In this document: positions 54,601 through 63,094 of the stretch, piece by piece | How the letters are laid out: each line of letters begins with the position of its first letter | How positions within the stretch are numbered: position 1 is the stretch's first letter | DNA from: an uncultured Acidobacteriota bacterium | GTDB lineage: Bacteria > Acidobacteriota > Blastocatellia > Pyrinomonadales > Pyrinomonadaceae | DNA: 64,000 bases | NCBI GenBank assembly: GCA_937859595.1 | Contig: CALMAH010000023.1 | Location: 1 to 64,000 of the forward strand | Direction: 5' to 3' | Position numbers and translations under genes: made by a program | The notes under the pieces: generated by a model | The model's input: the letters and a program-made list of their open reading frames with translations, nothing else | The model's database searches: none | What the model was told of the DNA's origin: nothing

Positions 54601-55801
54601 CCACTCCGTTCGGACTGAAGCGGTCCAGCCCGGCATGAACGTTGTTGCCCGAGATGGCATTCTGTCCGTCCGTGATCCATCCATTATTGTTGAATGTATT
54701 TGGCGCCTCGTTGCCGATCAGAGTGACCAATTCTCTCGGCTGAAGCGTACCCTGGGTCCCCAGAGACGGATCGATCGGCCCCGGTGTCAATGGCGCCGGG
54801 CTGTCCATGGATTGCACAAAGCTTGTGTCGTTCCTCCAAACTCGGTAGGTCGCTGCCTGTGTCTGGTCCTTGCCCATGTTTGTACGCCAAAGGATCTTGC
54901 CGGTTTCGGCGTCGATCACCATTTCGTATGCAGTGACGGGCTTCCAAACGTTGACGTACCAAGCCGCGCGGACTACGCCCGGTTCGACGGGAAAGTAATA
55001 TTTCCAAGCCAGCGAGGCATAATGACCTCTGCCAAAATAGACCTTGTCTTCAGTGGACCGTTCGGCATCGAACGTCATATCCACTTCAGCTTCTACGTTT
55101 TCGGCAGCCACCCGAACCGCCCTGGCCGGATCGCCAAAGTCCTTGGATACGCTGTAATAGTCCACTCCGGTAGCCAGATTACTGGTCATCCGGAATAGTT
55201 CGCCTTTGTTTGTGAAATGACCCGCGAGTTCTCCCCGGAATACAGGAATGCTGTTGATCCTCTGTTCAAGGATCACCATCCCGATCCCGCCAACCTTGTT
55301 AACGAAGTCGGTCTGAACGTCGAGGCCGTCGATCTGGTCGTTCGATACGCCGATCAGGCTGTTGTTCTGCCTGATAAAGTTGCGAAGCGTTCCGACACGA
55401 TCTCGGGTCGGCGGTGTCAGAACCGCCGGTCCCTTTAATGGGTCAGGAGCGATCAGTTCAGGCACGCCGGTGGTCTCGCTATAGTCAACGACCAGTGTCG
55501 GGACCTTTTCGCGGAGTTTTTCCTCTCCGCGGACAAATCCGTCTCGAAGATCTGCCGTGGAAACCGCACTTTGAGCCGCTTGACGGAAATCCATCCGCGT
55601 GTCGGCGTGTTCCTTGCTTGTCCGAATGTCAAAATCCGGAATGCCTTCTTCGACCGACGTTCGCTCGATGAGTCCTTTCCCGGTAGTTGCCGTAGAACGG
55701 AACTGGGACGAAGGTAAGACAACCAGTGCGGTTATCACCCCCAGAATAAGTAGCGTTAACAGAACCCCTCTCCGGGGCCCCGCCATTGGTTCGTTTTGCA
55801 T
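51659..55801 (-). CDS. M36-family (fungalysin) metallopeptidase with six FG-GAP-like repeats
   Basis: 1380-residue secreted zinc endopeptidase. The signal anchor spans about 12-30, followed by the FTP-type pro-region (about 60-330). The M36 catalytic domain (about 340-765) has His546-Glu-Ile-Gly-His550 and the downstream zinc Glu region near HDGGEIWSSMMWE. Beta-rich linkers (about 770-1100) come next, then six repeats with acidic D-x-D/N-G-D-G loops (about 1105-1380). The repeats are the same type as in the two flanking genes. Protein digestion outside the cell is the likely role; the repeats may anchor or stabilise it with calcium. A paralogue lies next upstream. Confidence 0.9.
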   Translation of the reverse strand: MQNEPMAGPRRGVLLTLLILGVITALVVLPSSQFRSTATTGKGLIERTSVEEGIPDFDIRTSKEHADTRMDFRQAAQSAVSTADLRDGFVRGEEKLREKVPTLVVDYSETTGVPELIAPDPLKGPAVLTPPTRDRVGTLRNFIRQNNSLIGVSNDQIDGLDVQTDFVNKVGGIGMVILEQRINSIPVFRGELAGHFTNKGELFRMTSNLATGVDYYSVSKDFGDPARAVRVAAENVEAEVDMTFDAERSTEDKVYFGRGHYASLAWKYYFPVEPGVVRAAWYVNVWKPVTAYEMVIDAETGKILWRTNMGKDQTQAATYRVWRNDTSFVQSMDSPAPLTPGPIDPSLGTQGTLQPRELVTLIGNEAPNTFNNNGWITDGQNAISGNNVHAGLDRFSPNGVDEPLIAGDPNRVFDFAANPAPGNPAPGDPAIPAGTQISPCSATAQVPVDIQKAAAVQMFYVANRLHDVLYLHGFTEQTRNFQVDNFGRGGTGGDPVLAEGQDCSGTNNANMASSTTDGTTARMQMFLWTLSSPTRDGTWDADIVLHEIGHGVYNRNSINGTAGTQGGQMHEGNGDFQAHLLLAEATDPINGIYTTGGYATLNLRAGPPFSNLGNYYYGIRRFPKAVIAFTGGPNNRPHNPLTYADIDPAQMSLTDGAFAPAFTGSATAVHDGGEIWSSMMWEVRSRLVQRLGHQAGTSKMLQLWMDTMRTTPSSPTMLATRNAMLAVAQATGTTADVADVWAGFAARGLGFSAANPSGNTVVEAFDLPVVGSSGAPVVTSGNNLIEPNECNTLDIPLANNSAEAASGITAVLSTTTPGVSIAQANSAYPDIPAGGGPVNNITPFQVSTDNTVACFTNINLTLTVTYTGGGGGSPGVFNYTVPVGIPGDTYVATTGTGTAPGNPANRTLVPGSQIDDSPSPPLTLPTGWTSTIYDVPVTSLSIGANGKLQINGTSPTTFGNLALPHTAAPAGPRLFPFWDDHIMTAARGADLGVYTETLGSAPNRQLVIEWRAQHFNGGVNEGMMTINHTLVLNEGSSSFSTYYTLTGAGGQANGSSATVGVQFTNSGSQFTQFSFNQPVITPGMKIDWTLPAGTCTPGPGPCGSTTSPARADFDGDGRTDHTVFRPSTGIWYLLQSTDGFAGLQWGNALDVLAPGDYDGDGKTDVAVFRGNSVDGAPDFYVLNSSDFTLTGVSWGFENDIPVIADYNGDGRDDFGIYRPSDGTWYILITSNGANVIVSNPGTVPVPGDYDGDGNADGIIFTNGQWTGTMSSDGPMNVQFGQAGDIAVPGDYDGDGKIDHAIFRPSEGTWYILQSSNSQVRIEQFGTVGDIPVPGDYDGDGIEDIAIYRGGFWWKLLSSGGVAVDQFGAVTDVPVVAFARR

Positions 55802-56147
55802 CTAAAGCCCTCCTAAAAGCTAGAAAAAAGCTAACCGCGTCCCGACGCCGGGACACAGAAGTCTCTTGGTACCTTACAAAATAAGGACGGTCATCAATAA
55901 GAAGTGAAAAATATCTGAACCAAGCCAAGCGCTTGCGTGAGTTTGGTGAACGACGGGACGGGAAACGAAGAAAAACAATGAAAGGTATCCCGAGCCGGGT
56001 TAAAAAATATGTAAAGGTTATAGCAGAATCCGACCAATAGGTCAACGTTAAACTTGCCCGTTTCAAAGCACTCTTACAACCCCTACCTCTCCCCGCACGG
56101 ACAATGGCCGGTTCGAAAAAGGCCTCGTCGTTTCGTAATTATTACGA
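55802..56147. other. Intergenic gap between the two M36 genes
   Basis: 346 bp without a convincing gene. A short GTCCCG-ACG-CCGGGAC dyad lies near 55838-55853, and a CCCGAGCCGGG dyad near 55989. The region should hold the promoter of the downstream peptidase on the minus strand, but I see no clear -35/-10 pair. No strong terminator follows the upstream peptidase stop, so read-through is possible. Confidence 0.5.
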
Positions 56148-59100
56148 TCAAGGCAAATAGGCCGCCGGAACTGGCCTGTCATCCCCCGATCCGAACACTT
56201 CGATCGAGAATCCGCCAGATGAACGATTTATATACCAGACCCCGGCACGATATACCGCCTGGTCGGCTTTGCCGTCGCCGTCGTAGTCACCCGGCACTGG
56301 GATATCGGCCGCGTTGCCAAAAGGAATAAAGCTGACACCAAGGTCCGATGAGCGAAGAATGTACCAAATACCGTTCGACGGACGGAACACGGCCGGATCA
56401 TCGCGTCCGTCACCGTCGTAGTCCGCGTTCACAGGCTTGTCCGTGGCGTTACCGAACTCGAAGGCAGTGTGGCCGCCGGAACTCAGCAAGATCCACCACT
56501 GGCCGTCGCGATAGACGGCGATGTCCGCCTTGCCGTCGCCGTCATAGTCGCCGGGCACAGGGCGGTCGCCGGTGCGGCCGAACGCATGGATCTCTATCCC
56601 GCCTGTGCTCTTGAGTATGTACCAGACACCGGTTGAAGGACGGAAGACCGCCGGGTCGTCCATACCATCTCCATCGAAGTCCGCTATTACGGGTATGTCG
56701 CCCTCTGCGCCGAACTGAAATGCCGTAAAGCCGCCGGAAGAGCGCAGCAGATACCAGGTACCGTTTGACGGCCGCCAAACCGCAACATCAGCTTTACCGT
56801 CACCATCAAAGTCACCCGGCACCAGCACATCTGCCGCATTTCCAAATGAATATCCGATGAACCCTAACGTCGATCGTTCGATATACCAGATCCCTTCAGA
56901 TGGCCTGAAAAATGAAATGTCTGTTCGGCCGTCGCCGTCAAAATCGGCCCGTGTCCGGCGATCCGGGATCTCACACGAATGTGACCCGGCCACTGAAACG
57001 GAATCGATATGCCACCCGATCACGGCGGTATTGTTGTCCGCTCCGAACCGCCATCGTAATCGAACGGTCTGTCCTGCGGCCGCTGGCGGTATCCGCACCG
57101 CGGACGTTAGGTAACCGCCTGAATTTCCGGTCCAGGCCTGTCGGCCGGCCAGAGGATTGTTCACACCGTTCGCCCCGAGAACACCGTTGTAGCCGTTCTG
57201 GACGAACGACCCGCCCGCCAGGATAATGTCCTGAAAATCGCCTCCGCCGATGCTTATCTCAAGGACACCTCCGTCCCACCCCGCTTCCGTAGCGTAGTTA
57301 TTGCGAAAAGTGATCGTTGCCCCGGCGGAGGTGATCGAGATCGGTGGAGAGGTCAAGTTCGTTCCGCCTCCGATGGTCGAGGGGTTCAGAGCAAACGCAG
57401 AGTTCGGAGCAGAATCCGGCTTTGAGGCCGTGGTAACAAAGTTAATTCCGTTGCTAACTGCTTCGGCGGTCCAATCGGTCGGGAACCCCGGTGGGGTAAC
57501 GCTGTCAAAGTCTTCGGTGAAAGTGATCTGCGGCTCACCAAGCACTAGCGTACGCGTGACAGAGACGGGGCCAAGGCTGCTGTCAATGTCAAAGACCAGG
57601 CTGACGAGCCCTCCGCATGGCGCACCTGCGGGTACGGTGAATGATATGTCCCTGGAAACTGTAGTTCCGCCCGGGATAGCCCCGTAGTCGGCACTTCCGC
57701 CCCCCTGCAGCTGGACCGCTACACTCTCCGCCGTAATGCCTGTGTTGTTTGTAAGTGGCAGCGTGATCAGTACATCTTCTCCCGGTTCTGGGTATCCGTT
57801 ACCATTCCCTGGTTTGTCCGAAACCGTCAAAGACGGTGTTTGGGTCAGATTCGGCGTGTCAAACGCCTCGGTGACCCGGGTATTTCCGTTTCCTGTCCCG
57901 GTATTCTGAATGGATGCGGAAGCGCCGATGCCTCTGATCGCAAACCCGGCCCAGGCATCTGCGACATCCGCCGAAGTGCCGTCCACTAGAGCGGCAAGTA
58001 TTATGGAATCGCGGGCTTGGAGAAAAGTTGGTGCTAACGGTGAGAGCTTCATCCCGTCGGTCACATGCTGCAGCACCCGCCGGTTTCCGACTTCCCAGCC
58101 TAGCCGCTGGATATATCGGGCGCGTATCTCCCAGAGGGCAGCGTTCCATATTTCGCCCGCCGAATGGACGGCATCCGCGGAACCACCCATGTTCTGAGCA
58201 GGGAATGCTCCGTCAGTAATGTTGATCTGGGTCGAGTCGATGTCGGCAAAGGTGAGCGGGTTGTGCGGACGGTCATTCGGGCCGCCGAGCGATGACCTGA
58301 CAGCCGTGGGAAATCTGCGCACGCCGTAATAGTAATTGCTCGGCGTCATTGGCCGGTAGAACGAATATCCGCCGACGGTGTAAATGCCGTTGAGAGCGTC
58401 ATCCGGTTCGCTCAGCATCGCCATTGCATAAAAATCCGACCACCCTTCGCCGAGTCCCCGAGCCATATTCGTAGTCAACCCGACCGCATTCCCGTGCAGT
58501 CGGTTCGAGAGGCCATGGGTCAGTTCGTGGATGGCCACCTCGGCGTCGAGCGCTCCGTCGTGGTCGGGTTCCGGGATCGTCCAGATATAAAGCTGCATGC
58601 GGCCGCGATTGCCATCGGCAGCGGTGGAAAAGTTGCCGCCATTTGATCCCGTACATTCCTGCGCCTCAGCGGAGATCCGGTCTCCGCCGGTCCCGCCACG
58701 GCCAAAGTTGTCGTGCTGGAAATTGAATGCCGCTTCGATAAAACCTAGTCGATATGCTTCGTCGTGAAAGAGGTTGACGATGTAGAACAACTGTGTAGCA
58801 ACCGCCTTTTGAAAATCGGTCATCGGCGGGGCGCCTCCCGCCGGAGCACATGTGGCGACCGGCGTTCCGGGTGGAAGCGGTGGCTCGCCTGCGTCAGGAA
58901 CACCGGACGGATTGGCCGGATTGAACGGAAAATCAAAAACTCGGTTTGTTGTAGGTATAGGTTTCCCGTTCGGATCGATACCGTTCGGCTGCTCTCGGTC
59001 AACTCCTGCCTCCACCGCGTTTCCGTCGGTGGTGTTGTCGCCGTCAGCGATCCAGCCATGGTTGTTGAAGCTATAAGGCGGTTCGTTTCCCACCCTCGTT

Positions 59101-60203
59101 ACAAGGGTTCGAGCGATACGCTGCCCCTGTGCCCCGAGCAACGGGGAAACCGGGCCCGGCGTGAACGGGTTTGGGCTGTCAGCCACAGCCGCCATCGCAT
59201 GCGGATTAGCAAAGACGTTATAGGTGGCCGGCTGGGTCTGGTCTTCACTGATGTTCTTTCTCCAAAGTAGTTTCCCGTCGCCCGCGTCAACCACGACATA
59301 GTAACCGCTCGTCGGAAGCCAGAAAAGCACCTTCCAGGCAGGCACAGCAACGCCCGGTTCGGTCGGGAAATATACCTTTTCCGCCACCGTCGCCCAGTCG
59401 CCGCTGCCAAACGCCACCTTTCTTCCTTCTTCACCGGATAAGTCCCTTCTACTTTGAAATTCGTCCGGGCTATGCCCGATGTGCTCGGCTGCCGCACGGA
59501 CGGCGTCCTCAGCGTCGCCGAATCCATCCTTGTGGGATGCAGAAAGGTTGCCAAGTCCGGGGGCCAGATCATTGATTATCCGGATGATCTCGTTGTGTCT
59601 GGAAAAACCCGCTCTGACCGTCCCTTGGAAAACCGGCACACCCTCGATCTCCTGGCGCAAAATGGCGTACGAAAGGCCGTTCTCCGGGTTTGAATATTCC
59701 GCCGCAACCTTGAGTTCGTTGACTTCCCCGCCGGTAATTCCGAACAGGCCGGCATTGTTTCGGACAAAATCCCTAAGAATGGAGGCTCTCTGCCCGCTAT
59801 TTGGTTTTGTTAGAACTTGCCGTCCGAGCAAAACCTCTGGAGAGATGATCTCCGGCCAACCCAGCCGCTCCGAATATTCAACCTTTAGCTCTGGCAGCTT
59901 CGTCCGAAGATTCTCTTCGCCCGCGGCGGCGGCTTCACGCAGATCTGCCACAGCCAGCGCCGGGACACCGGAGCGTTCGCGCATTGAACTTAGTGTTTCC
60001 CACTCAGATCGTTCGAGACGAATATCATAATTCGGCAGCCCGTCGTCATTGCTTGAGGTTCGTTGGACCAGCCCCTCACCCGTAACGACCGTTTCACTGA
60101 TAAAGATCGCCGGCAGAATAACCATGAAGGTGATCAATGTAAGGAACGAGACAGCGCCAACGGGCCATCTTTCGTTGTTCTTGTCAAAATATGATTGGTT
60201 CAT
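56148..60203 (-). CDS. M36-family (fungalysin) metallopeptidase with MAM-like domain and six FG-GAP-like repeats
   Basis: 1351-residue paralogue of the next gene. The signal anchor spans about 17-40, then the pro-region. The catalytic domain has His559-Glu-Leu-Thr-His563 and HSAGEIWNAALWE. A CARDB-like domain (about 785-890) follows, opening with PSLTVSDKPGNGN. A jelly-roll/MAM-like domain comes next (about 895-1065), with EDFDSVTPPGFP and GWHIDSVSV. Six acidic-loop repeats (DFDGDGRTD and so on) reach the C-terminus. The middle domains differ from its paralogue while both ends match, which suggests domain shuffling. A secreted protease role is very likely. Confidence 0.9.
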   Translation of the reverse strand: MNQSYFDKNNERWPVGAVSFLTLITFMVILPAIFISETVVTGEGLVQRTSSNDDGLPNYDIRLERSEWETLSSMRERSGVPALAVADLREAAAAGEENLRTKLPELKVEYSERLGWPEIISPEVLLGRQVLTKPNSGQRASILRDFVRNNAGLFGITGGEVNELKVAAEYSNPENGLSYAILRQEIEGVPVFQGTVRAGFSRHNEIIRIINDLAPGLGNLSASHKDGFGDAEDAVRAAAEHIGHSPDEFQSRRDLSGEEGRKVAFGSGDWATVAEKVYFPTEPGVAVPAWKVLFWLPTSGYYVVVDAGDGKLLWRKNISEDQTQPATYNVFANPHAMAAVADSPNPFTPGPVSPLLGAQGQRIARTLVTRVGNEPPYSFNNHGWIADGDNTTDGNAVEAGVDREQPNGIDPNGKPIPTTNRVFDFPFNPANPSGVPDAGEPPLPPGTPVATCAPAGGAPPMTDFQKAVATQLFYIVNLFHDEAYRLGFIEAAFNFQHDNFGRGGTGGDRISAEAQECTGSNGGNFSTAADGNRGRMQLYIWTIPEPDHDGALDAEVAIHELTHGLSNRLHGNAVGLTTNMARGLGEGWSDFYAMAMLSEPDDALNGIYTVGGYSFYRPMTPSNYYYGVRRFPTAVRSSLGGPNDRPHNPLTFADIDSTQINITDGAFPAQNMGGSADAVHSAGEIWNAALWEIRARYIQRLGWEVGNRRVLQHVTDGMKLSPLAPTFLQARDSIILAALVDGTSADVADAWAGFAIRGIGASASIQNTGTGNGNTRVTEAFDTPNLTQTPSLTVSDKPGNGNGYPEPGEDVLITLPLTNNTGITAESVAVQLQGGGSADYGAIPGGTTVSRDISFTVPAGAPCGGLVSLVFDIDSSLGPVSVTRTLVLGEPQITFTEDFDSVTPPGFPTDWTAEAVSNGINFVTTASKPDSAPNSAFALNPSTIGGGTNLTSPPISITSAGATITFRNNYATEAGWDGGVLEISIGGGDFQDIILAGGSFVQNGYNGVLGANGVNNPLAGRQAWTGNSGGYLTSAVRIPPAAAGQTVRLRWRFGADNNTAVIGWHIDSVSVAGSHSCEIPDRRTRADFDGDGRTDISFFRPSEGIWYIERSTLGFIGYSFGNAADVLVPGDFDGDGKADVAVWRPSNGTWYLLRSSGGFTAFQFGAEGDIPVIADFDGDGMDDPAVFRPSTGVWYILKSTGGIEIHAFGRTGDRPVPGDYDGDGKADIAVYRDGQWWILLSSGGHTAFEFGNATDKPVNADYDGDGRDDPAVFRPSNGIWYILRSSDLGVSFIPFGNAADIPVPGDYDGDGKADQAVYRAGVWYINRSSGGFSIEVFGSGDDRPVPAAYLP

Positions 60204-60396
60204 GGTTTTTGTCTAAGGCTGTTTGGGCTGGCATGTTCCGACCGCGACAGTTTCAGAACAAGCGGAGATTCAACTACAATCTACACTCAGTTATTAAGCT
60301 TGAGCTGGCAAAACATACAATGAAAGTGTTCATCCCTCCGCGTGTGAAGGGTATTTTTATCTTTTCGGGCCATACTGTCAACAAAAAGTTACCGGC

Positions 60397-62361
60397 GTGA
60401 GCAGCGAGCTACTAAATAGTGTTTTCGGAGATGGGGGCCTCGTGGCTCGCTTCCACGAGAATTATGAATACCGAGCCGGCCAGATAGAAATGGCCGAGCG
60501 GGTCACCGTTGCGTTCGAGCAGCGACGCCATTTGATGGTCGAAGCGGGGACCGGTACCGGGAAAACGCTTGCTTATCTGGTCCCGGCCATCGCCGCCGCC
60601 ATCGGGCAAAAGAAACGGATCGTCATATCTACTGGCACCAAGAATCTGCAGGAACAGCTAATGGAAAAGGACATCCCTTTCCTAAAGACGATACTCCCGG
60701 CCAAATTCACTGCCGAATACATGAAAGGCCGGGGCAACTACGCGTGCCTGTATCGAATAAAAAAGGCTGAAAGCCAGCCCGTTCTTGACGGACTCGACCA
60801 GCTTGATCACTTTCGGTCGATAGCGAACTGGGTCAAAGACACAGAAACTGGAGATCGGCGCGAGTTGGTCGATCTGCCTGAGAACCTCTCGTTCTGGAAC
60901 CGGATAAATGCCCGTGGGGACATCTGTATCGGTCAAAAATGCCCCGATTTTGACCAGTGTTTTATTACGCGAATGCGAGACCGGGCCGAAAAGGCCGACA
61001 TCGTCGTTGTTAATCACCATCTGTTCTTTGCCGATCTCAACGTACGCGGAAATCAGTTTGGCAAGGTCATACCGGACTACGGTGCCGTTGTCTTTGACGA
61101 GGCACATCTGATCGAAGATGTGGCGTCAGATTATTTCGGTTTCCAGGTCTCGAATTTTCAGATCGAGGAATTGGTCCGTGATACGGACGGGCTGCCGATC
61201 CACGACGCCGTCGTAACACGGGACCTGACACGAACCGGTGCGAAAATAATTGGGCTTGCCGACCTTTTTTGGGCGAGATTCAGCAAGACAAAGAACGAGG
61301 GCAGATATCCGCTGGGCCCTGACCTCTTTGCCCATCGAACTGCTGACGGATCACAGAAGCCGACAGCACTTGGCGAGGCATTTGCCGCACTCGACGGGGC
61401 ACTCAGAAGTCTCGAGGCCGCGCTTGAGTCGTTCGAGAACGATATGCCGGAGGCAGAGAGCCTTCTCCGGCGGACACGCCAGCTTCGTTTCGACCTGGAA
61501 TTTATAGTCACTCAGACCGAGAGCAACTTTGTTTACTGGCTCGAACGTCGCGGGAAGGGCATCTTTATGCGGGCGTCGCCCGTTGACGTCTCCGAACTGC
61601 TTCGCGAAAAGCTCTTCGACAAGGTAGAGACATGCATTTTGACGTCTGCCACGCTCTCAAGCGGCGGTTCGTTCGATTTTGTTCGCGAACGGCTAGGGTT
61701 GGACACCGCGAAGACAAGCGGTTACACAGCGCCTTCGTCGTTTGACCACGAAAAACAGGCAATACTTTATCTGCCCAAAGCGATGCCGGACCCGAGGTCG
61801 CCGGAATTTACCCAACTCGCCGCCGGAGAGATCGTCAAAATACTTCGAGCAACGAACGGACGGGCATTCGTTTTATGCACCAGCAATCTTTCGATGAACG
61901 CTCTTTTCGAACTCGTTTCGTCTCGGGTCGCTTTTCCGTGTTTCGTACAGGGTTCGATGTCGAAAGCCGGGCTTTTGGAGCGGTTCCGCAACACGCAGAA
62001 CGCGGTCCTTTTTGCCACAGCAAGTTTCTGGCAGGGTGTTGATGTCCAGGGCGAACAACTCTCATGTGTAATTATCGACAAGCTTCCGTTTGCCGTTCCG
62101 AGCGACCCGATCGTTGCTGCGCGGTCACGATACATAGACGAGAACGGCGGCCGCTCGTTTACCGAATACAGCGTCCCACAGGCAATAATCACCCTTAAAC
62201 AGGGCATCGGCAGGCTGATCAGAAGCCGCACTGACCGCGGCGTCATCGCCATCCTTGACCCACGGCTCCGCACAAAACCTTACGGCCGCATGTTTCTCCA
62301 AAGCCTGCCGCGAATGCGTATCACCGACGATCTTGAACAAATAAACGAGATTTTGAGGTAA
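60397..62361 (+). CDS. DinG/XPD-family ATP-dependent DNA helicase
   Basis: 654-residue superfamily 2 helicase. Walker A is EAGTGTGKTLAYL. The four Fe-S Cys are spread from NYACLYRIK through CIGQKCPDFDQC. The DEAH box is VFDEAHLIEDV. Motif V/VI regions read ATASFWQGVDVQGEQL and QGIGRLIRSRTDRG. The start is GTG at 60397, because no ATG in frame lies nearby upstream. It unwinds damaged or R-loop DNA 5' to 3'. There is no exonuclease domain, so it is DinG/YoaA-like rather than the Gram-positive fusion form. Confidence 0.9.
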   Translation: MSSELLNSVFGDGGLVARFHENYEYRAGQIEMAERVTVAFEQRRHLMVEAGTGTGKTLAYLVPAIAAAIGQKKRIVISTGTKNLQEQLMEKDIPFLKTILPAKFTAEYMKGRGNYACLYRIKKAESQPVLDGLDQLDHFRSIANWVKDTETGDRRELVDLPENLSFWNRINARGDICIGQKCPDFDQCFITRMRDRAEKADIVVVNHHLFFADLNVRGNQFGKVIPDYGAVVFDEAHLIEDVASDYFGFQVSNFQIEELVRDTDGLPIHDAVVTRDLTRTGAKIIGLADLFWARFSKTKNEGRYPLGPDLFAHRTADGSQKPTALGEAFAALDGALRSLEAALESFENDMPEAESLLRRTRQLRFDLEFIVTQTESNFVYWLERRGKGIFMRASPVDVSELLREKLFDKVETCILTSATLSSGGSFDFVRERLGLDTAKTSGYTAPSSFDHEKQAILYLPKAMPDPRSPEFTQLAAGEIVKILRATNGRAFVLCTSNLSMNALFELVSSRVAFPCFVQGSMSKAGLLERFRNTQNAVLFATASFWQGVDVQGEQLSCVIIDKLPFAVPSDPIVAARSRYIDENGGRSFTEYSVPQAIITLKQGIGRLIRSRTDRGVIAILDPRLRTKPYGRMFLQSLPRMRITDDLEQINEILR

Positions 62362-62372
62362 AATGATCTCTA

Positions 62373-63026
62373 ATGAACAGAAGCAGCAGGTGGATCGGCA
62401 TTCCTTTGCGATTTGGCCTTTACCTATCCGTCTGTTTTCTTTTGCTCGAGATCTTAATTGAACTGCGTCTTGATCTCAGCTCACTTCCCTTTACTTTTGT
62501 CCTCGCCACGTTGGGCGGCCTTTTGCTGGTTTACTTAAGCTCTACAAGCGCCAGATCCAAAGCCGGAAGTGAAAGGATCGATGATTCGATCTACTCCGTT
62601 CGCCAGCGTCGGACGATCCTTTTGAATAAAGACATCGCCTCTGCGTTCGGATCTTGTCTTTACGTAGCGCAGGACATGAATCGCGTCAAGATCCTCCGGT
62701 CGGACCCAGGCGCTCATCTCATCGAAGTGAGAACACGAACAACCTGGGATTCATTTGGTTCGATCGTCACATTTAGTCTCGAACAGGTCGGACATCAATT
62801 GACCGAAGTGACCATTGAGTCTCGGCCTTATCTTCGTACCACGCTTGTTGACTTCGGACACTCCTGGAAAGAAATAGCATCGATCGCCAACCGCCTCCGC
62901 GAGACTGATGTGGAGATCGGCAGAAATAGCTTTCACGAAGGAGCCAGGATCCTTCTCCATGCCGCATCCTTCCCCGTCACCCCCGTACCTGAAATTGGGT
63001 CCGTAAGGTCTCCCGGTCTTCGATAG
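62373..63026 (+). CDS. Small membrane protein of unknown function
   Basis: 217 residues with two hydrophobic helices (about 12-30 and 38-57) and a soluble C-terminal domain (about 70-190) of mixed alpha/beta character. The domain has a beta-sheet pattern such as VTFSLEQVGHQLTEVTIES but no catalytic motif that I know. It lies 11 bases after the helicase gene and is probably co-transcribed with it. I do not recognise the family. Confidence 0.7.
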   Translation: MNRSSRWIGIPLRFGLYLSVCFLLLEILIELRLDLSSLPFTFVLATLGGLLLVYLSSTSARSKAGSERIDDSIYSVRQRRTILLNKDIASAFGSCLYVAQDMNRVKILRSDPGAHLIEVRTRTTWDSFGSIVTFSLEQVGHQLTEVTIESRPYLRTTLVDFGHSWKEIASIANRLRETDVEIGRNSFHEGARILLHAASFPVTPVPEIGSVRSPGLR

Positions 63027-63073
63027 CCCGGTCCTGGGCCCGAAATGGGCATGTTTCGCTCTAACGTAAATTC

Positions 63074-63090
63074 TATCTATACTATAGATA
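63074..63090. promoter_or_regulatory. Perfect 17-bp dyad upstream of the last gene
   Basis: TATCTATA-C-TATAGATA has eight-base arms around one base and lies four bases before the start of the next gene. It also contains TATA-like -10 material. It may be an operator or part of the promoter; the binding protein is unknown. Confidence 0.5.
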
Positions 63091-63094
63091 CGTG

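Noticed and set aside
53723..55198. 491-codon frame opposite the M36 peptidase gene
   Set aside because: Antisense shadow; the M36 catalytic motif and repeats on the minus strand explain this DNA fully.
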